Positions 19,884 to 27,771 of a stretch of 64,000 bases of DNA are shown here, piece after piece. Origin of the DNA: Burkholderiales bacterium (GTDB taxonomy: Bacteria; Pseudomonadota; Gammaproteobacteria; Burkholderiales; Nitrosomonadaceae); assembly GCA_015075225.1 (NCBI GenBank), contig JABTUQ010000004.1:124001-188000 (forward strand), given 5' to 3'. The notes beneath the pieces are model-generated. The model was not told the origin of the DNA and searched no databases. It worked only from the letters and a program-made list of their open reading frames with translations. Each line of letters starts with the position of its first letter. Position 1 is the first letter of the stretch. A program made the translations under genes and the position numbers.

Positions 19884-20150
19884 TTAATCATCCATTTGTT
19901 TCAGACTGCGGTAAAAATTCTCGTGTGGTCCAATCATCAGCAGCTTGATGGTCTGCGTATCCACGACACGGTATGCCAGCAGGCAAGGCTGATGGATCAT
20001 TTTGAATTTATAGACTTGCACCCCAGCAAGGTCGCCGATTTTGGTTTCACCAATATTCGGGTTGTCGGCAATGGTGCGTACGGCTTCATCAAGCACCGCT
20101 TTTTGCTGGAGATGCAGTTTTTTGATGATCCGCTGAAAGATGGGCGTAAT
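19884..20150 (-). CDS. ParE/RelE-fold toxin, start codon unclear
   Basis: Toxin of the ParE/RelE superfamily on the strand opposite to cas genes. The body reads VRTIADNPNIGETKIGDLAGVQVYKFKMIHQPCLLAYRV, with the family's strand pattern. The open frame continues upstream of a GTG at 20096 as RRLLITPIFQRIIKKLHLQQKAVLDEAV, which is the usual first helix of ParE toxins, so the true start must lie near 20150. No ATG, GTG or TTG exists there; the best candidate is ATT at 20148-20150, with coupling to the antitoxin stop at 20162. It may use a rare start or have lost its start codon. Confidence 0.7.
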   Translation of the reverse strand: MTPIFQRIIKKLHLQQKAVLDEAVRTIADNPNIGETKIGDLAGVQVYKFKMIHQPCLLAYRVVDTQTIKLLMIGPHENFYRSLKQMDD

Positions 20151-20161
20151 GAGGAGGCGCC

Positions 20162-20371
20162 TTAGTTGAACGGATATTCACCGACAGGCGCTTCCTGCTC
20201 AGCCAGCAGGATGTCACGAATGACACTGAAAGGCAGATCGGGATTTTCCTCGGCAATTTTTCCTATTTTGGACCAGTACTCGATTTGCTTGGGTACGGAA
20301 CGGTGCTGAATGGAAGCATGATGTTTGGCCAGCTCAACCAGTTCTTCGGCCAGTTTGACGTTAACAGACAT
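20162..20371 (-). CDS. ParD-like antitoxin
   Basis: 69-residue protein (MSVNVKLAEELVELAKHHAS, then RSVPKQIEYWSKIGKIAEENPDLPFSVI) matching the ParD-like antitoxin family, with an N-terminal DNA-binding part and a C-terminal tail that would wrap the toxin. It is encoded just upstream of the ParE/RelE toxin. A ribosome site (AAAGGAG) precedes the ATG. A palindrome at 20411-20429 is the likely site for autoregulation. The pair sits antisense between csx16 and the Card1-type gene. Confidence 0.8.
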   Translation of the reverse strand: MSVNVKLAEELVELAKHHASIQHRSVPKQIEYWSKIGKIAEENPDLPFSVIRDILLAEQEAPVGEYPFN

Positions 20372-20410
20372 AGTGAACTCCTTTGAAAACAGGGAGCATT
20401 GTAGTCCAAC

Positions 20411-20429
20411 AGGTTCCTTATAGGAACCT
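20411..20429. promoter_or_regulatory. Inverted repeat between the ParD-like antitoxin and card1
   Basis: AGGTTCC and GGAACCT form perfect 7-bp arms around TTATA. On the minus strand a TACAAT -10 box lies at 20398-20403, which puts the palindrome over the -35 position of the antitoxin promoter, as expected for toxin-antitoxin autoregulation. It is also 47 bases upstream of the divergent card1 start and could affect that gene too. Confidence 0.5.
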
Positions 20430-20475
20430 TGGCAGCAAAAATCAAGAATCAAAAATACGACATAAGGAAAATCAA

Positions 20476-21600
20476 ATGACTGTTCATGTTTGTCTCGTAT
20501 CAGCCCAAGCCGCACCCAATCTGCTTCCGGTACTCGACCCGGAGCTGAAACCAGAAGAAGTGGTGCTGCTGACCAGCCAGAAAATGCGCAACACTGCCGA
20601 TGCATTGCGCGCTGTATTCACCGAACTCGGTATCCGCAGCACAATTATTCCACTTGCCGATGAGCATAACTATCAGGCAATCGAGGAAACCATGCTTCAA
20701 ATCGCAGGGGAGCGGGAAGGGCAAGAAATCGCGCTCAATCTGACTGGCGGTACCAAGTTAATGGCGCTGGTTGCGCAAACGGTTGCCCAGACAGCAGATT
20801 GGCGCAGTTTTTACGTTGATGCCGATACCGACAGCATTACCTGGCTGGGTCATCGGCAAATGGCCGGAAAAAAGCTGGCCGAGCAACTGCGCCTGAGGCA
20901 TTACCTCAAGGCTTACGGCTTCGATCTGGAAGCAGCACCGGAACGGCCACAGGCCACCCGCGAACAACGCGATCTGATGCAAACGCTCATCAACCAGATT
21001 GGCAGCCTGGAAACCTCACTGACCCAGCTCAACTGGCTTACACAACAGGCTGAAGATGGGCGCCATCTGGAAGTAAAAATGGATGCACACCAGGCAGATA
21101 GCCGCAGTCTGGAGGCCTTGCTGCGCAATTTTGAGGAAGCCGGAATGTTGCAGATCAAACAAAACACGATTTGTTACCCCGATGAAACAGCACGCAGTTT
21201 CGTCAAGGGCGGCTGGCTGGAGTTGTATACCTATGATTGTGTTGCGCGGGTAACAGGTGATCTCGGTATTCGTGACAAGGCTGCCAATCTGACAGTGAAT
21301 AACCGTGGCGTAAAAAATGAAATGGATATTGCGCTGCTGGCGCGCAACCGGCTGTTTGTCATCGAATGCAAAACAGCGCGTATGGACAAACCACAAGCAC
21401 CCAAAGCCAACGATACTCTGTTCAAACTGGCGGAAATCTGCCGTCGCGTGGGGGGCTTGGGTACTCGCGGTATGCTGGCAAGCTACCGCCCGGTTGCTGA
21501 TTCCGAACGGAAACTGGCCGGAGCACTGAATATCACGCTGGTCACGGGTCGCGATCTGATTGGTCTGCCAGACAGGATCAAGGCATGGATTCAGTCATAA
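20476..21600 (+). CDS. card1: Card1/Can2-type CARF nuclease (DUF1887)
   Basis: Type III ancillary effector: an N-terminal CARF domain binds cyclic oligoadenylate and activates a C-terminal restriction-like nuclease that nicks DNA or cuts ssDNA/RNA. The ATG at 20476 follows AAGGA. The CARF part has LNLTGGTKLMALVAQ (ligand loop) near residue 90. The nuclease site reads NEMDIALLARNRLFVIECKT, giving D284, E297 and K299 of a PD-(D/E)xK fold. A linker domain lies between them. At 374 residues it is the usual size. It starts a separate transcription unit, divergent from the ParD-like antitoxin. Confidence 0.9.
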   Translation: MTVHVCLVSAQAAPNLLPVLDPELKPEEVVLLTSQKMRNTADALRAVFTELGIRSTIIPLADEHNYQAIEETMLQIAGEREGQEIALNLTGGTKLMALVAQTVAQTADWRSFYVDADTDSITWLGHRQMAGKKLAEQLRLRHYLKAYGFDLEAAPERPQATREQRDLMQTLINQIGSLETSLTQLNWLTQQAEDGRHLEVKMDAHQADSRSLEALLRNFEEAGMLQIKQNTICYPDETARSFVKGGWLELYTYDCVARVTGDLGIRDKAANLTVNNRGVKNEMDIALLARNRLFVIECKTARMDKPQAPKANDTLFKLAEICRRVGGLGTRGMLASYRPVADSERKLAGALNITLVTGRDLIGLPDRIKAWIQS

Positions 21601-21642
21601 AACAGAAAAACCATTCATTTTTCCATCATCTATAAACAAACC

Positions 21643-21945
21643 ATGAAAAAAGAACTGATTTTTGTTGTCACTATCGCTTTACTGGCAGGGAGTTCATTAG
21701 TCAGCGCGTTCAGCTTTGGCGCTATCGGGAATGCCATTGGCAGTGCGGTTGGCAAGGGGGGCAGCAGTACCGCAAAATCTGCGGCCAAACTGGAAACCAG
21801 AGCAGTGCCAAAAGCGCAATCCGTCAAGGAAAACCATCCGGAAAACAGCAATATCGCGCCGACTGTGGGCCGAGGGGCTAATCATTTGCCCTGTCAGAAC
21901 ACCCGGTCATCCGATGACAAACCGCGCCACTCTGGCTGCAACTAA
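21643..21945 (+). CDS. Small exported protein of unknown function between card1 and csm6
   Basis: 100-residue ORF with a clear N-terminal signal or membrane segment (MKKELIFVVTIALLAGSSLVSAF) followed by a Gly/Ser/Ala-rich stretch (FGAIGNAIGSAVGKGGSS) reminiscent of a glycine zipper and then a polar tail. No ribosome site stronger than AAACC is seen. It lies 42 bases after card1 and 19 before the NE0113-family gene, on the same strand. I do not recognise a family. It could be a genuine membrane-active accessory protein or an unrelated passenger. Confidence 0.5.
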   Translation: MKKELIFVVTIALLAGSSLVSAFSFGAIGNAIGSAVGKGGSSTAKSAAKLETRAVPKAQSVKENHPENSNIAPTVGRGANHLPCQNTRSSDDKPRHSGCN

Positions 21946-21964
21946 TTCTCTGTATAACCTGTCC

Positions 21965-23116
21965 ATGTCCGAACCACGCCAGCCACACGATTACCCGCGC
22001 CGCATTCTGCTGTGTGTCACCGGATTATCGCCGCAGATCGTCACCGAAACGCTGTATGCGCTGGCGATTGAACACCAGCCTGCGTTTGTGCCCACCGAAG
22101 TACACCTGTTGACCACCAGCGAAGGCACGAAGCTGGCGCAAGCCTCGCTGCTGCACCCGGATGGCGGACAATTTTTAACTCTGTTTGCCGAGTGGCCGCA
22201 ACTTGCCCGGCCAACAATGGATACGGAGACGATTCATGTCATTGCCGGGCCGGATGGCCAGCCGCTCACGGATATTCGCACGCCGGCAGAAAATACTGCT
22301 GCTGCGGATGCCATTGCTTCCGTAGTGCGTGATCTGACGCGCGATCCGGAAAGTGCCGTGCATGTTTCGATTGCCGGTGGACGCAAAACCATGGGCTTTT
22401 ATCTTGGCTATGCGCTATCCCTGTACGCCCGGCCGCAGGATCGGCTTTCGCATGTGCTGGTATCAGCGCCGTTTGAAAGCCACCCCGAATTTTTCTATCC
22501 GCCACGGCAGCCCCGGCGGCTCGCCACGCGCGATGGTCATCATATTGATACCGCCGATGCCAGGGTGACGCTTGCCGAAATTCCGTTTGTCCGTCTGCGC
22601 CATGGCTTGCCGGAGGCGCTGCTACAGGGCGAGGCCCGTTTTAGCGAAGCGGTCAGCGCAATCCAGCAAAGTCTGGCACCCCCGCATTTGTTGATTGATC
22701 TTGGGAAGCGCCGTGTAATTTGTGGCAATACACCCGTTGCCATGAAGCCGCAATTGCTGGCCTGGCTGGCCTGGTGGGCAATACTGGTGCAAAAAGGGCG
22801 GCCGGAAACGGCCTGGCGTGATGCCGATGCCAATCTGTTTCTTGCCATTTACCGTGCTGTGGTCGGGATTGATGCGGTGGATTACGAAAAAACGGCCGCA
22901 CTGCTTGGCAACGGGATGGAAAAGGAGTTTTTCCAGACTAAAAACGCGAAACTGGAACGAGTACTAAAGGATGCGCTCGGTCTGGCGGCTGCTCCCTATC
23001 TGCTGGTGGCTACCGGCAAACGCCCGCATACACGGCGCGGCCTGACCCTGCCGCCGGAAAGCATTCATATCAGTGGGTTTAATATCCATGAAACAAAAAA
23101 TCCAGTGCTAATGTAA
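21965..23116 (+). CDS. CARF protein of the Cas_NE0113 (TIGR02584) family, Csm6-group
   Basis: 383-residue CARF-domain protein. It starts MSEPRQPHDYPRRILLCVTGLSPQIVTETLYAL, the N-terminal motif of the family named after N. europaea NE0113; the second ligand-binding loop is VHVSIAGGRKTMGFYLGYAL. The C-terminal part is helical and shows no convincing HEPN RxxxxH motif, so RNase activity like true Csm6 is doubtful. Databases call this family a Csm6-type ring nuclease or sensor. An earlier in-frame codon at 21716 would overlap the small exported protein and is rejected. The last 38 bases overlap the antisense ccdB gene. Confidence 0.85.
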   Translation: MSEPRQPHDYPRRILLCVTGLSPQIVTETLYALAIEHQPAFVPTEVHLLTTSEGTKLAQASLLHPDGGQFLTLFAEWPQLARPTMDTETIHVIAGPDGQPLTDIRTPAENTAAADAIASVVRDLTRDPESAVHVSIAGGRKTMGFYLGYALSLYARPQDRLSHVLVSAPFESHPEFFYPPRQPRRLATRDGHHIDTADARVTLAEIPFVRLRHGLPEALLQGEARFSEAVSAIQQSLAPPHLLIDLGKRRVICGNTPVAMKPQLLAWLAWWAILVQKGRPETAWRDADANLFLAIYRAVVGIDAVDYEKTAALLGNGMEKEFFQTKNAKLERVLKDALGLAAAPYLLVATGKRPHTRRGLTLPPESIHISGFNIHETKNPVLM

Positions 23117-23396
23117 TTTGGGCTTGCATCTCAGCGAGCGAGGCCACAGGAAATTTCAGGATACGCTGTGGTACAGCACTCATCTTTGGAGTTTCCAGCA
23201 AGTAATCCTTACCCTCGATGGTTACCAGCGGCGTAAGACGTGTTGGCAATTTGACCACCGGAAAGTTTTTGACGCTGCGTAGCGGAATCACCATCCGGCT
23301 ATCCAGCCCATCGAACAAATCGTTCTGCACATCCAGCAAATAGGGTGTTGTATTGGCATGGCTGCCCGGATTGATATAAACATCGAAGCGCGCCAT
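23079..23396 (-). CDS. ccdB: CcdB-family toxin (gyrase poison)
   Basis: 105-residue toxin starting MARFDVYINPGSHANTTPYLLDVQNDLFDG, the standard CcdB opening, with RMVIPLR in the middle and a hydrophobic C-terminus (LALDFLFHGY) in place of the gyrase-binding WGI of F-plasmid CcdB. The family traps DNA gyrase. The ATG overlaps the ccdA stop (ATGA); a start at 23411 would overlap more and is less likely. Its 3' end runs 38 bases into the opposite-strand NE0113-family gene. Confidence 0.88.
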   Translation of the reverse strand: MARFDVYINPGSHANTTPYLLDVQNDLFDGLDSRMVIPLRSVKNFPVVKLPTRLTPLVTIEGKDYLLETPKMSAVPQRILKFPVASLAEMQAQITLALDFLFHGY

Positions 23397-23659
23397 CAAA
23401 AGCTTTTCCACTCATCCAACGGCAAACCTTCGGCTTCGATGGTAGCGTTGTAAGCCGCAATAAACCCGGCATGATCTTCGCGCCATTTTCGCTCTTGCTC
23501 ATAACGGATGACTTCGCGCAGGTAGTTGTCACAAACCTGGGAAATGTTGATGTCGAGCTGCCTGGCTGCATCCAGCACATCGCTGCTTAGACTAAGATTG
23601 ATCGCTCGCTTGCCGGACAGATTGGTGCGAACGCGCTGCTTATTGTGTATATCTGACAT
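23396..23659 (-). CDS. ccdA: CcdA-family antitoxin
   Basis: 87-residue antitoxin. The N-terminal ribbon-helix-helix region reads RAINLSLSSDVLDAARQLDINISQVCDNYLREVI, and the C-terminal tail (WREDHAGFIAAYNATIEAEGLPLDEWKSF) is the typical toxin-neutralising segment. The ATG at 23659 is chosen because a strong palindromic operator sits immediately upstream. It is translationally coupled to ccdB. Confidence 0.9.
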   Translation of the reverse strand: MSDIHNKQRVRTNLSGKRAINLSLSSDVLDAARQLDINISQVCDNYLREVIRYEQERKWREDHAGFIAAYNATIEAEGLPLDEWKSF

Positions 23660-23669
23660 AGCAATCTCC

Positions 23670-23691
23670 ATGCGCATTTGGAAATGCGCAT
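23670..23691. promoter_or_regulatory. ccdAB operator, 22-bp inverted repeat
   Basis: ATGCGCATTT and AAATGCGCAT are perfect 10-bp arms around GG. On the minus strand a promoter can be read as TTGCGA (23711-23716), 16-base gap, TATATG (23689-23694), so the palindrome covers the -10 end and start site, 11 bases before the ccdA ATG. This is where the CcdA-CcdB complex would bind to repress its own operon. Confidence 0.65.
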
Positions 23692-23765
23692 ATATTAACC
23701 CGCATTCACCTCGCAAGCCATGCAGCAAAGAATGACTGCGCTCCCGACCTGCTGTTACTGCCGGT

Positions 23766-23777
23766 GGCAAGCTTGCC
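23766..23777. promoter_or_regulatory. Perfect 12-bp palindrome upstream of cas2-cas1
   Basis: Second copy of GGCAAGCTTGCC, 40 bases before the first cas2 ATG. Both copies are followed by GC, so 14 bases are shared with the copy upstream of cas10 (12174-12185). No third copy was noticed in the window. Confidence 0.4.
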
Positions 23778-23817
23778 GCAGCGCAGCCGCAAGAGGGCTG
23801 CCCCTACAATGCTGCAC

Positions 23818-24093
23818 ATGAACCGGAACCTGTATCTCATTGCTTACGACATCTGCGACCCACGCCGGCTGTACCGGGTTTGCCGTTATCTCACTGGCTA
23901 TAAAGTCGGTGGGCAAAAATCCGTATTTGAAATATGGGTGACCTCTGCCGAATTGCGTGAAATTCGCGCCCGCCTCGGTGAATTGATGGAAAAGGAAGAT
24001 CGTCTTCACATCCTCAACCTGGATCCCCGCATGAAAGTACGCTGCCACGGCAATGCCAGCACTTTTACCGCGCAGCATTTCAGCATCGTTTGA
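23818..24093 (+). CDS. cas2: Cas2, first copy
   Basis: 91-residue Cas2 that would bridge two Cas1 dimers during spacer integration. The hallmark is LYLIAYDICDPRRLYRV with the conserved Asp after the first strand, then KSVFEIWVT and the DRLHILNLD strand. Start at 23818 is chosen for family length; an ATG at 23809 is possible. Cas1 begins 21 bases after it. A second, dissimilar Cas2 follows Cas1. Confidence 0.93.
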   Translation: MNRNLYLIAYDICDPRRLYRVCRYLTGYKVGGQKSVFEIWVTSAELREIRARLGELMEKEDRLHILNLDPRMKVRCHGNASTFTAQHFSIV

Positions 24094-24114
24094 TAACACG
24101 GGAGAAACCACAAT

Positions 24115-25104
24115 ATGACCAGTCTGTTTGTTGATCGTCGCGGTGTCGAGCTGGAACTGGAATCCGGCGCCATCGTTTTCCGGGAAAATGGCGAACGCAT
24201 TGGCACAGTGCCAATTGCACCGCTGACACGCGTTTTCCTGCGGGGTGACATCATCCTGCCTGCCGCTCTGCTTGGCAAACTGGGGGAACACGGCGTGGGC
24301 GTGGTCATCCTCAGCGGAAGGGTGGGACGTCCCAGCCTGCTGCTCGCCCGTCCGCACAACGACGCAACCCGCCGTGTCGCCCAGATCCGCATGAGCCTGG
24401 ACGAAGCAGCCAGCCTGATCATTGCCCGGCAACTGGTCGAGCGCAAAATCACGCGCCAGATCGAATGGTTTGAAGAACTGCGTGAAAGCGATATTCAGGT
24501 GCGCTATGAACTCAGCCATGTTCTGCGTGGTCTGGAAGAACACCGCAACCGGCTCGGTGCGATCAGCAATGCAGCCAGCTTGCGCGGCCTGGAAGGCGCA
24601 GCTGCCGCGCGTTATTTTGCCGGCCTGCAGGCAGTGGTGCCGGATTCACTGAATTTCCACGGACGCAATCGCCGCCCGCCGCGCGACCCGTTCAATGCCC
24701 TGCTCTCGCTCACCTATACCCTGCTGCATAGCGAAATTGCAATCGCATTACATGGCGCGGGGTTTGATCCCTACGTCGGTTTTTATCATCGCTTGGACTT
24801 TGGCCGCGAATCACTTGCTTCCGATCTGCTGGAACCATTGCGACCGCTGGCTGATCGCTTTGCGCATACACTGGTGCGCCGCCGTGTACTTGGCAAGGAT
24901 GATTTCAGCACGACCGAATCCGGCTGCCTGCTCGGTAAAGCTGGTCGCGTGCGTTATTACGCCGCGTATGAAGAACATAGCGAAACCCTGCGCAAAGCGA
25001 TCAACCAGGAAATTGAACAACTGGCAGGGCAGGTTGGCAGTGAATTGGTGCCCGCACCCGCCAATATGCATGACCATCCTTCTGCAGCTGATGAATATGA
25101 GTGA
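24115..25104 (+). CDS. cas1: Cas1 integrase
   Basis: Metal-dependent integrase that inserts new spacers. The 329 residues have an N-terminal beta domain (MTSLFVDRRGVELELESG) and a helical C-terminal domain with the catalytic set: E160 in LEGAAAARYF, H225 in VGFYHRLDFG and the acidic pair D237/E240 in ASDLLEPLRPLAD. There is no fused reverse transcriptase. A good ribosome site (GGGAG) precedes it. Its 3' end overlaps the second cas2 by eight bases. Confidence 0.95.
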   Translation: MTSLFVDRRGVELELESGAIVFRENGERIGTVPIAPLTRVFLRGDIILPAALLGKLGEHGVGVVILSGRVGRPSLLLARPHNDATRRVAQIRMSLDEAASLIIARQLVERKITRQIEWFEELRESDIQVRYELSHVLRGLEEHRNRLGAISNAASLRGLEGAAAARYFAGLQAVVPDSLNFHGRNRRPPRDPFNALLSLTYTLLHSEIAIALHGAGFDPYVGFYHRLDFGRESLASDLLEPLRPLADRFAHTLVRRRVLGKDDFSTTESGCLLGKAGRVRYYAAYEEHSETLRKAINQEIEQLAGQVGSELVPAPANMHDHPSAADEYE

Positions 25105-25381
25105 TTTTGTCATCTGCTACGATATCTCCAATCCCCGCAGATTGGGACGCTTGTACCGCTACCTGCTCAAACGGGCAGTGCCGCTGCAGTATTCAGTCTT
25201 TCTGTTCAGCGGGGATGATCGCCAGCTGGATCGCTGTATGGAAGGTGCCATCGAGCTGATTGACGAAAAGCAGGATGATTTGCGTGTTTACCCGCTGCCC
25301 AGCCGGGGGCTCAAGGCACGCATCGGCCGACCCACACTACCGGAAGGCATACAATGGAGCGGCATGCCAGCTGAATGGTAA
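25097..25381 (+). CDS. cas2: Cas2, second copy
   Basis: 94-residue Cas2 family protein MSDFVICYDISNPRRLGRLYRYL, with the strand-end Asp of the family and LQYSVFLFSGDDRQL. It overlaps cas1 by eight bases and so is coupled to it. It differs widely from the first Cas2 (no longer matches can be aligned outside the YDI..PRRL motif), so it is not a recent duplication. The C-terminal tail (RPTLPEGIQWSGMPAEW) is longer than in the first copy. The leader and array follow directly. Confidence 0.9.
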   Translation: MSDFVICYDISNPRRLGRLYRYLLKRAVPLQYSVFLFSGDDRQLDRCMEGAIELIDEKQDDLRVYPLPSRGLKARIGRPTLPEGIQWSGMPAEW

Positions 25382-25556
25382 TCAAACCAGATAATTCATT
25401 GAACGCGAAACGGATGATCCGGGTTAATATCTCTAGAAAAATGCCGTTTAGCTTGTTCTTGACTGATGAAAAAGGAGGTAACTTGCAGCACCCCACCTGT
25501 TTTCCCCAACACCTCGTGCAATCTATTGATTTTGTGGAAGAAAAACAGAGTGGTCA
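25382..25556 (+). promoter_or_regulatory. CRISPR leader
   Basis: AT-rich 175 bases between the second cas2 and the first repeat. This side is assigned as the leader because it adjoins the cas genes, the repeats here are regular, and the far end carries a truncated repeat. No clear promoter boxes are seen. Confidence 0.7.
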
Positions 25557-27746
25557 GAAACACCCCTGCCCTGATTTCAAAGGGATTGAGACGGATGCAC
25601 GGTTAAGTATCTGGTTGATGGCGAGTCGAAACACCCCTGCCCTGATTTCAAAGGGTTTGAGACTTTTTCTGTTCGCTGTAATTCTTCAAACATTTTTATG
25701 AAACACCCCTGCCCTGATTTCAAAGGGATTGAGACGCGTCAGAATTATTTATATAAATAGCAGCACTCTTGAAACACCCCTGCCCTGATTTCAAAGGGAT
25801 TGAGACTCCGAACGCCGCTTTAAAGTCTGCTTCTATATCGAAACACCCCTGCCCTGATTTCAAAGGGATTGAGACCACATCAAACTGACCGATATGTGGG
25901 ATCAGTTTCGAAACACCCCTGCCCTGATTTCAAAGGGATTGAGACTTTATTTTTTTCAATAATATCAAGGGCTTTTCTAGAAACACCCCTGCCCTGATTT
26001 CAAAGGGATTGAGACGGCTTGGAGGCCATACTTCCGTCGGTTGATACGGAAACACCCCTGCCCTGATTTCAAAGGGATTGAGACCAAATCATCTTCCGTT
26101 CTTTTACGTTTCGCCGTGATGAAACACCCCTGCCCTGATTTCAAAGGGATTGAGACATTCCGCCGTCAAGAAACCAACTGCACAATCGGTGAAACACCCC
26201 TGCCCTGATTTCAAAGGGATTGAGACTCTCTGATCTACGGCCGTATTCTGGCCGGCTATCCGAAACACCCCTGCCCTGATTTCAAAGGGATTGAGACCTT
26301 TATCATCCGTTAGTATTTTATGTCTATCTTTGAAACACCCCTGCCCTGATTTCAAAGGGATTGAGACCCAGCGACAGTATCATCAAATTCAATCACTGTT
26401 TCGAAACACCCCTGCCCTGATTTCAAAGGGATTGAGACCACGGTTACGCTTTTTATCTGCCGCTCGCTCGTATGAAACACCCCTGCCCTGATTTCAAAGG
26501 GATTGAGACGCGAGTCTGTTGTTATGTTTCTCCTCATAAATACAGAAACACCCCTGCCCTGATTTCAAAGGGATTGAGACCCCATGCCATGCCCTGCTAT
26601 GCATTGCTGTGCGGAAACACCCCTGCCCTGATTTCAAAGGGATTGAGACTTTGTACCCCATATCTGTTTTCTCTGTACACTACAAGAAACACCCCTGCCC
26701 TGATTTCAAAGGGATTGAAGATCCAGCATAAGGACGGTAATACTTAACCTGAAACACCCCTGCCCTGATTTCAAAGGGATTGAGACTTAGTGAATTCCAT
26801 ATTGCTCTTTCTCAATCATTGCGAAACACCCTGTCTCTGATTTGCGCGGATTGAGACGCTGCCATCAGCCTGAACTTCTTCAGCACTTTCGAAACACCCC
26901 TGCCCTGATTTCAAAGGGATTGAGACCGGATGTTGACGCCATTCTCCGTGAGCGCCTTGAAACCACCCCTGCCCTGATTTCAAAGGATTGAGACCAATAC
27001 TACCGTTATTTCAGGCATTTATCCGAAACACCCCTGCCCTGATTTCAAAGGGATTGAGACTGCGTGGTTGACTCGTAACTTTCCAGATAGTTAACGAAAC
27101 ACCCCTGCCCTGATTTCAAAGGGATTGAGACAACAGCGCCACGTGCTTTAGCTTTGGATAACTTTTCGAAACACCCCTGCCCTGATTTCAAAGGGATTGA
27201 GACCGACCTAATCGCCACAATTAACAGTCTTTCAATTGAAACACCGCCCTGATTTCAAAGGATTGAGACCTTTGTTTCATTTTAATCCCCTTGTTGTTTA
27301 AGAAACACCCTGCCCTGATTTCAAAGGGATTGAGACGCAGGTATCATGTACTCACCGTGTATCTGAAGAAACACCCTGCCCTGATTTCAAAGGATTGAGA
27401 CGCATATCCCACGGATACCCCATCACAATCCACCTGAAACACCCCTGCCCTGATTTCAAAGGGATTGAGACTCGGTGTACTCTGTGTACTCACTACATAT
27501 TCGAAACACCCCTGCCCTGATTTCAAAGGGATTGAGACTTCTTCCAGGATTTTGACACATTGGGTCGTGCTAGAAACACCCCTGCCCTGATTTCAAAGGG
27601 ATTGAGACTCGAAAGTATTGCCATATCACACCTCCTCTCCGAAACACCCCTGCCCTGATTTCAAAGGGATTGAGACCCCATAAGAAGATTTTGTATGCAT
27701 CATCTGGTGCGAAACACCCCTGCCCTGATTTCAAAGGGATTGAGAC
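25557..27746 (+). CRISPR. CRISPR array, leader-proximal block (32 repeats)
   Basis: Thirty-two repeats of 36 bp, starting GAAACACCCC and ending GGGATTGAGAC, with spacers mostly 33-36 bases. A short CCCT/AGGG stem can form inside the repeat, and the last eight bases ATTGAGAC would be the crRNA 5' handle. Starts include 25557, 25628, 25700, 25771 and so on to 27711. Repeat 2 has one change (GGGTTTGAGAC). Repeats at 26686, 26823, 26959, 27238, 27302 and 27368 are irregular, most with lost C or G bases in homopolymers, and nearby spacers are shorter. Spacer targets cannot be judged without a search. Confidence 0.98.
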
Positions 27747-27771
27747 ACAGCCCATCGCCATCAAGTTGTAG

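Noticed and set aside
21716..21964. N-terminal extension of the NE0113-family protein from the upstream in-frame codon
   Set aside because: It overlaps the small exported ORF, has arbitrary sequence, and the family begins near MSEPRQPHDYPRR.
23755..24543. Long open frame antisense to cas2 and cas1
   Set aside because: It overlaps two certain genes on the other strand, has no recognised domain and looks like a GC-rich shadow frame.
24115..25104. Reverse transcriptase fused to Cas1, as in some type III systems
   Set aside because: Cas1 is a normal 329 residues with no extra domain.
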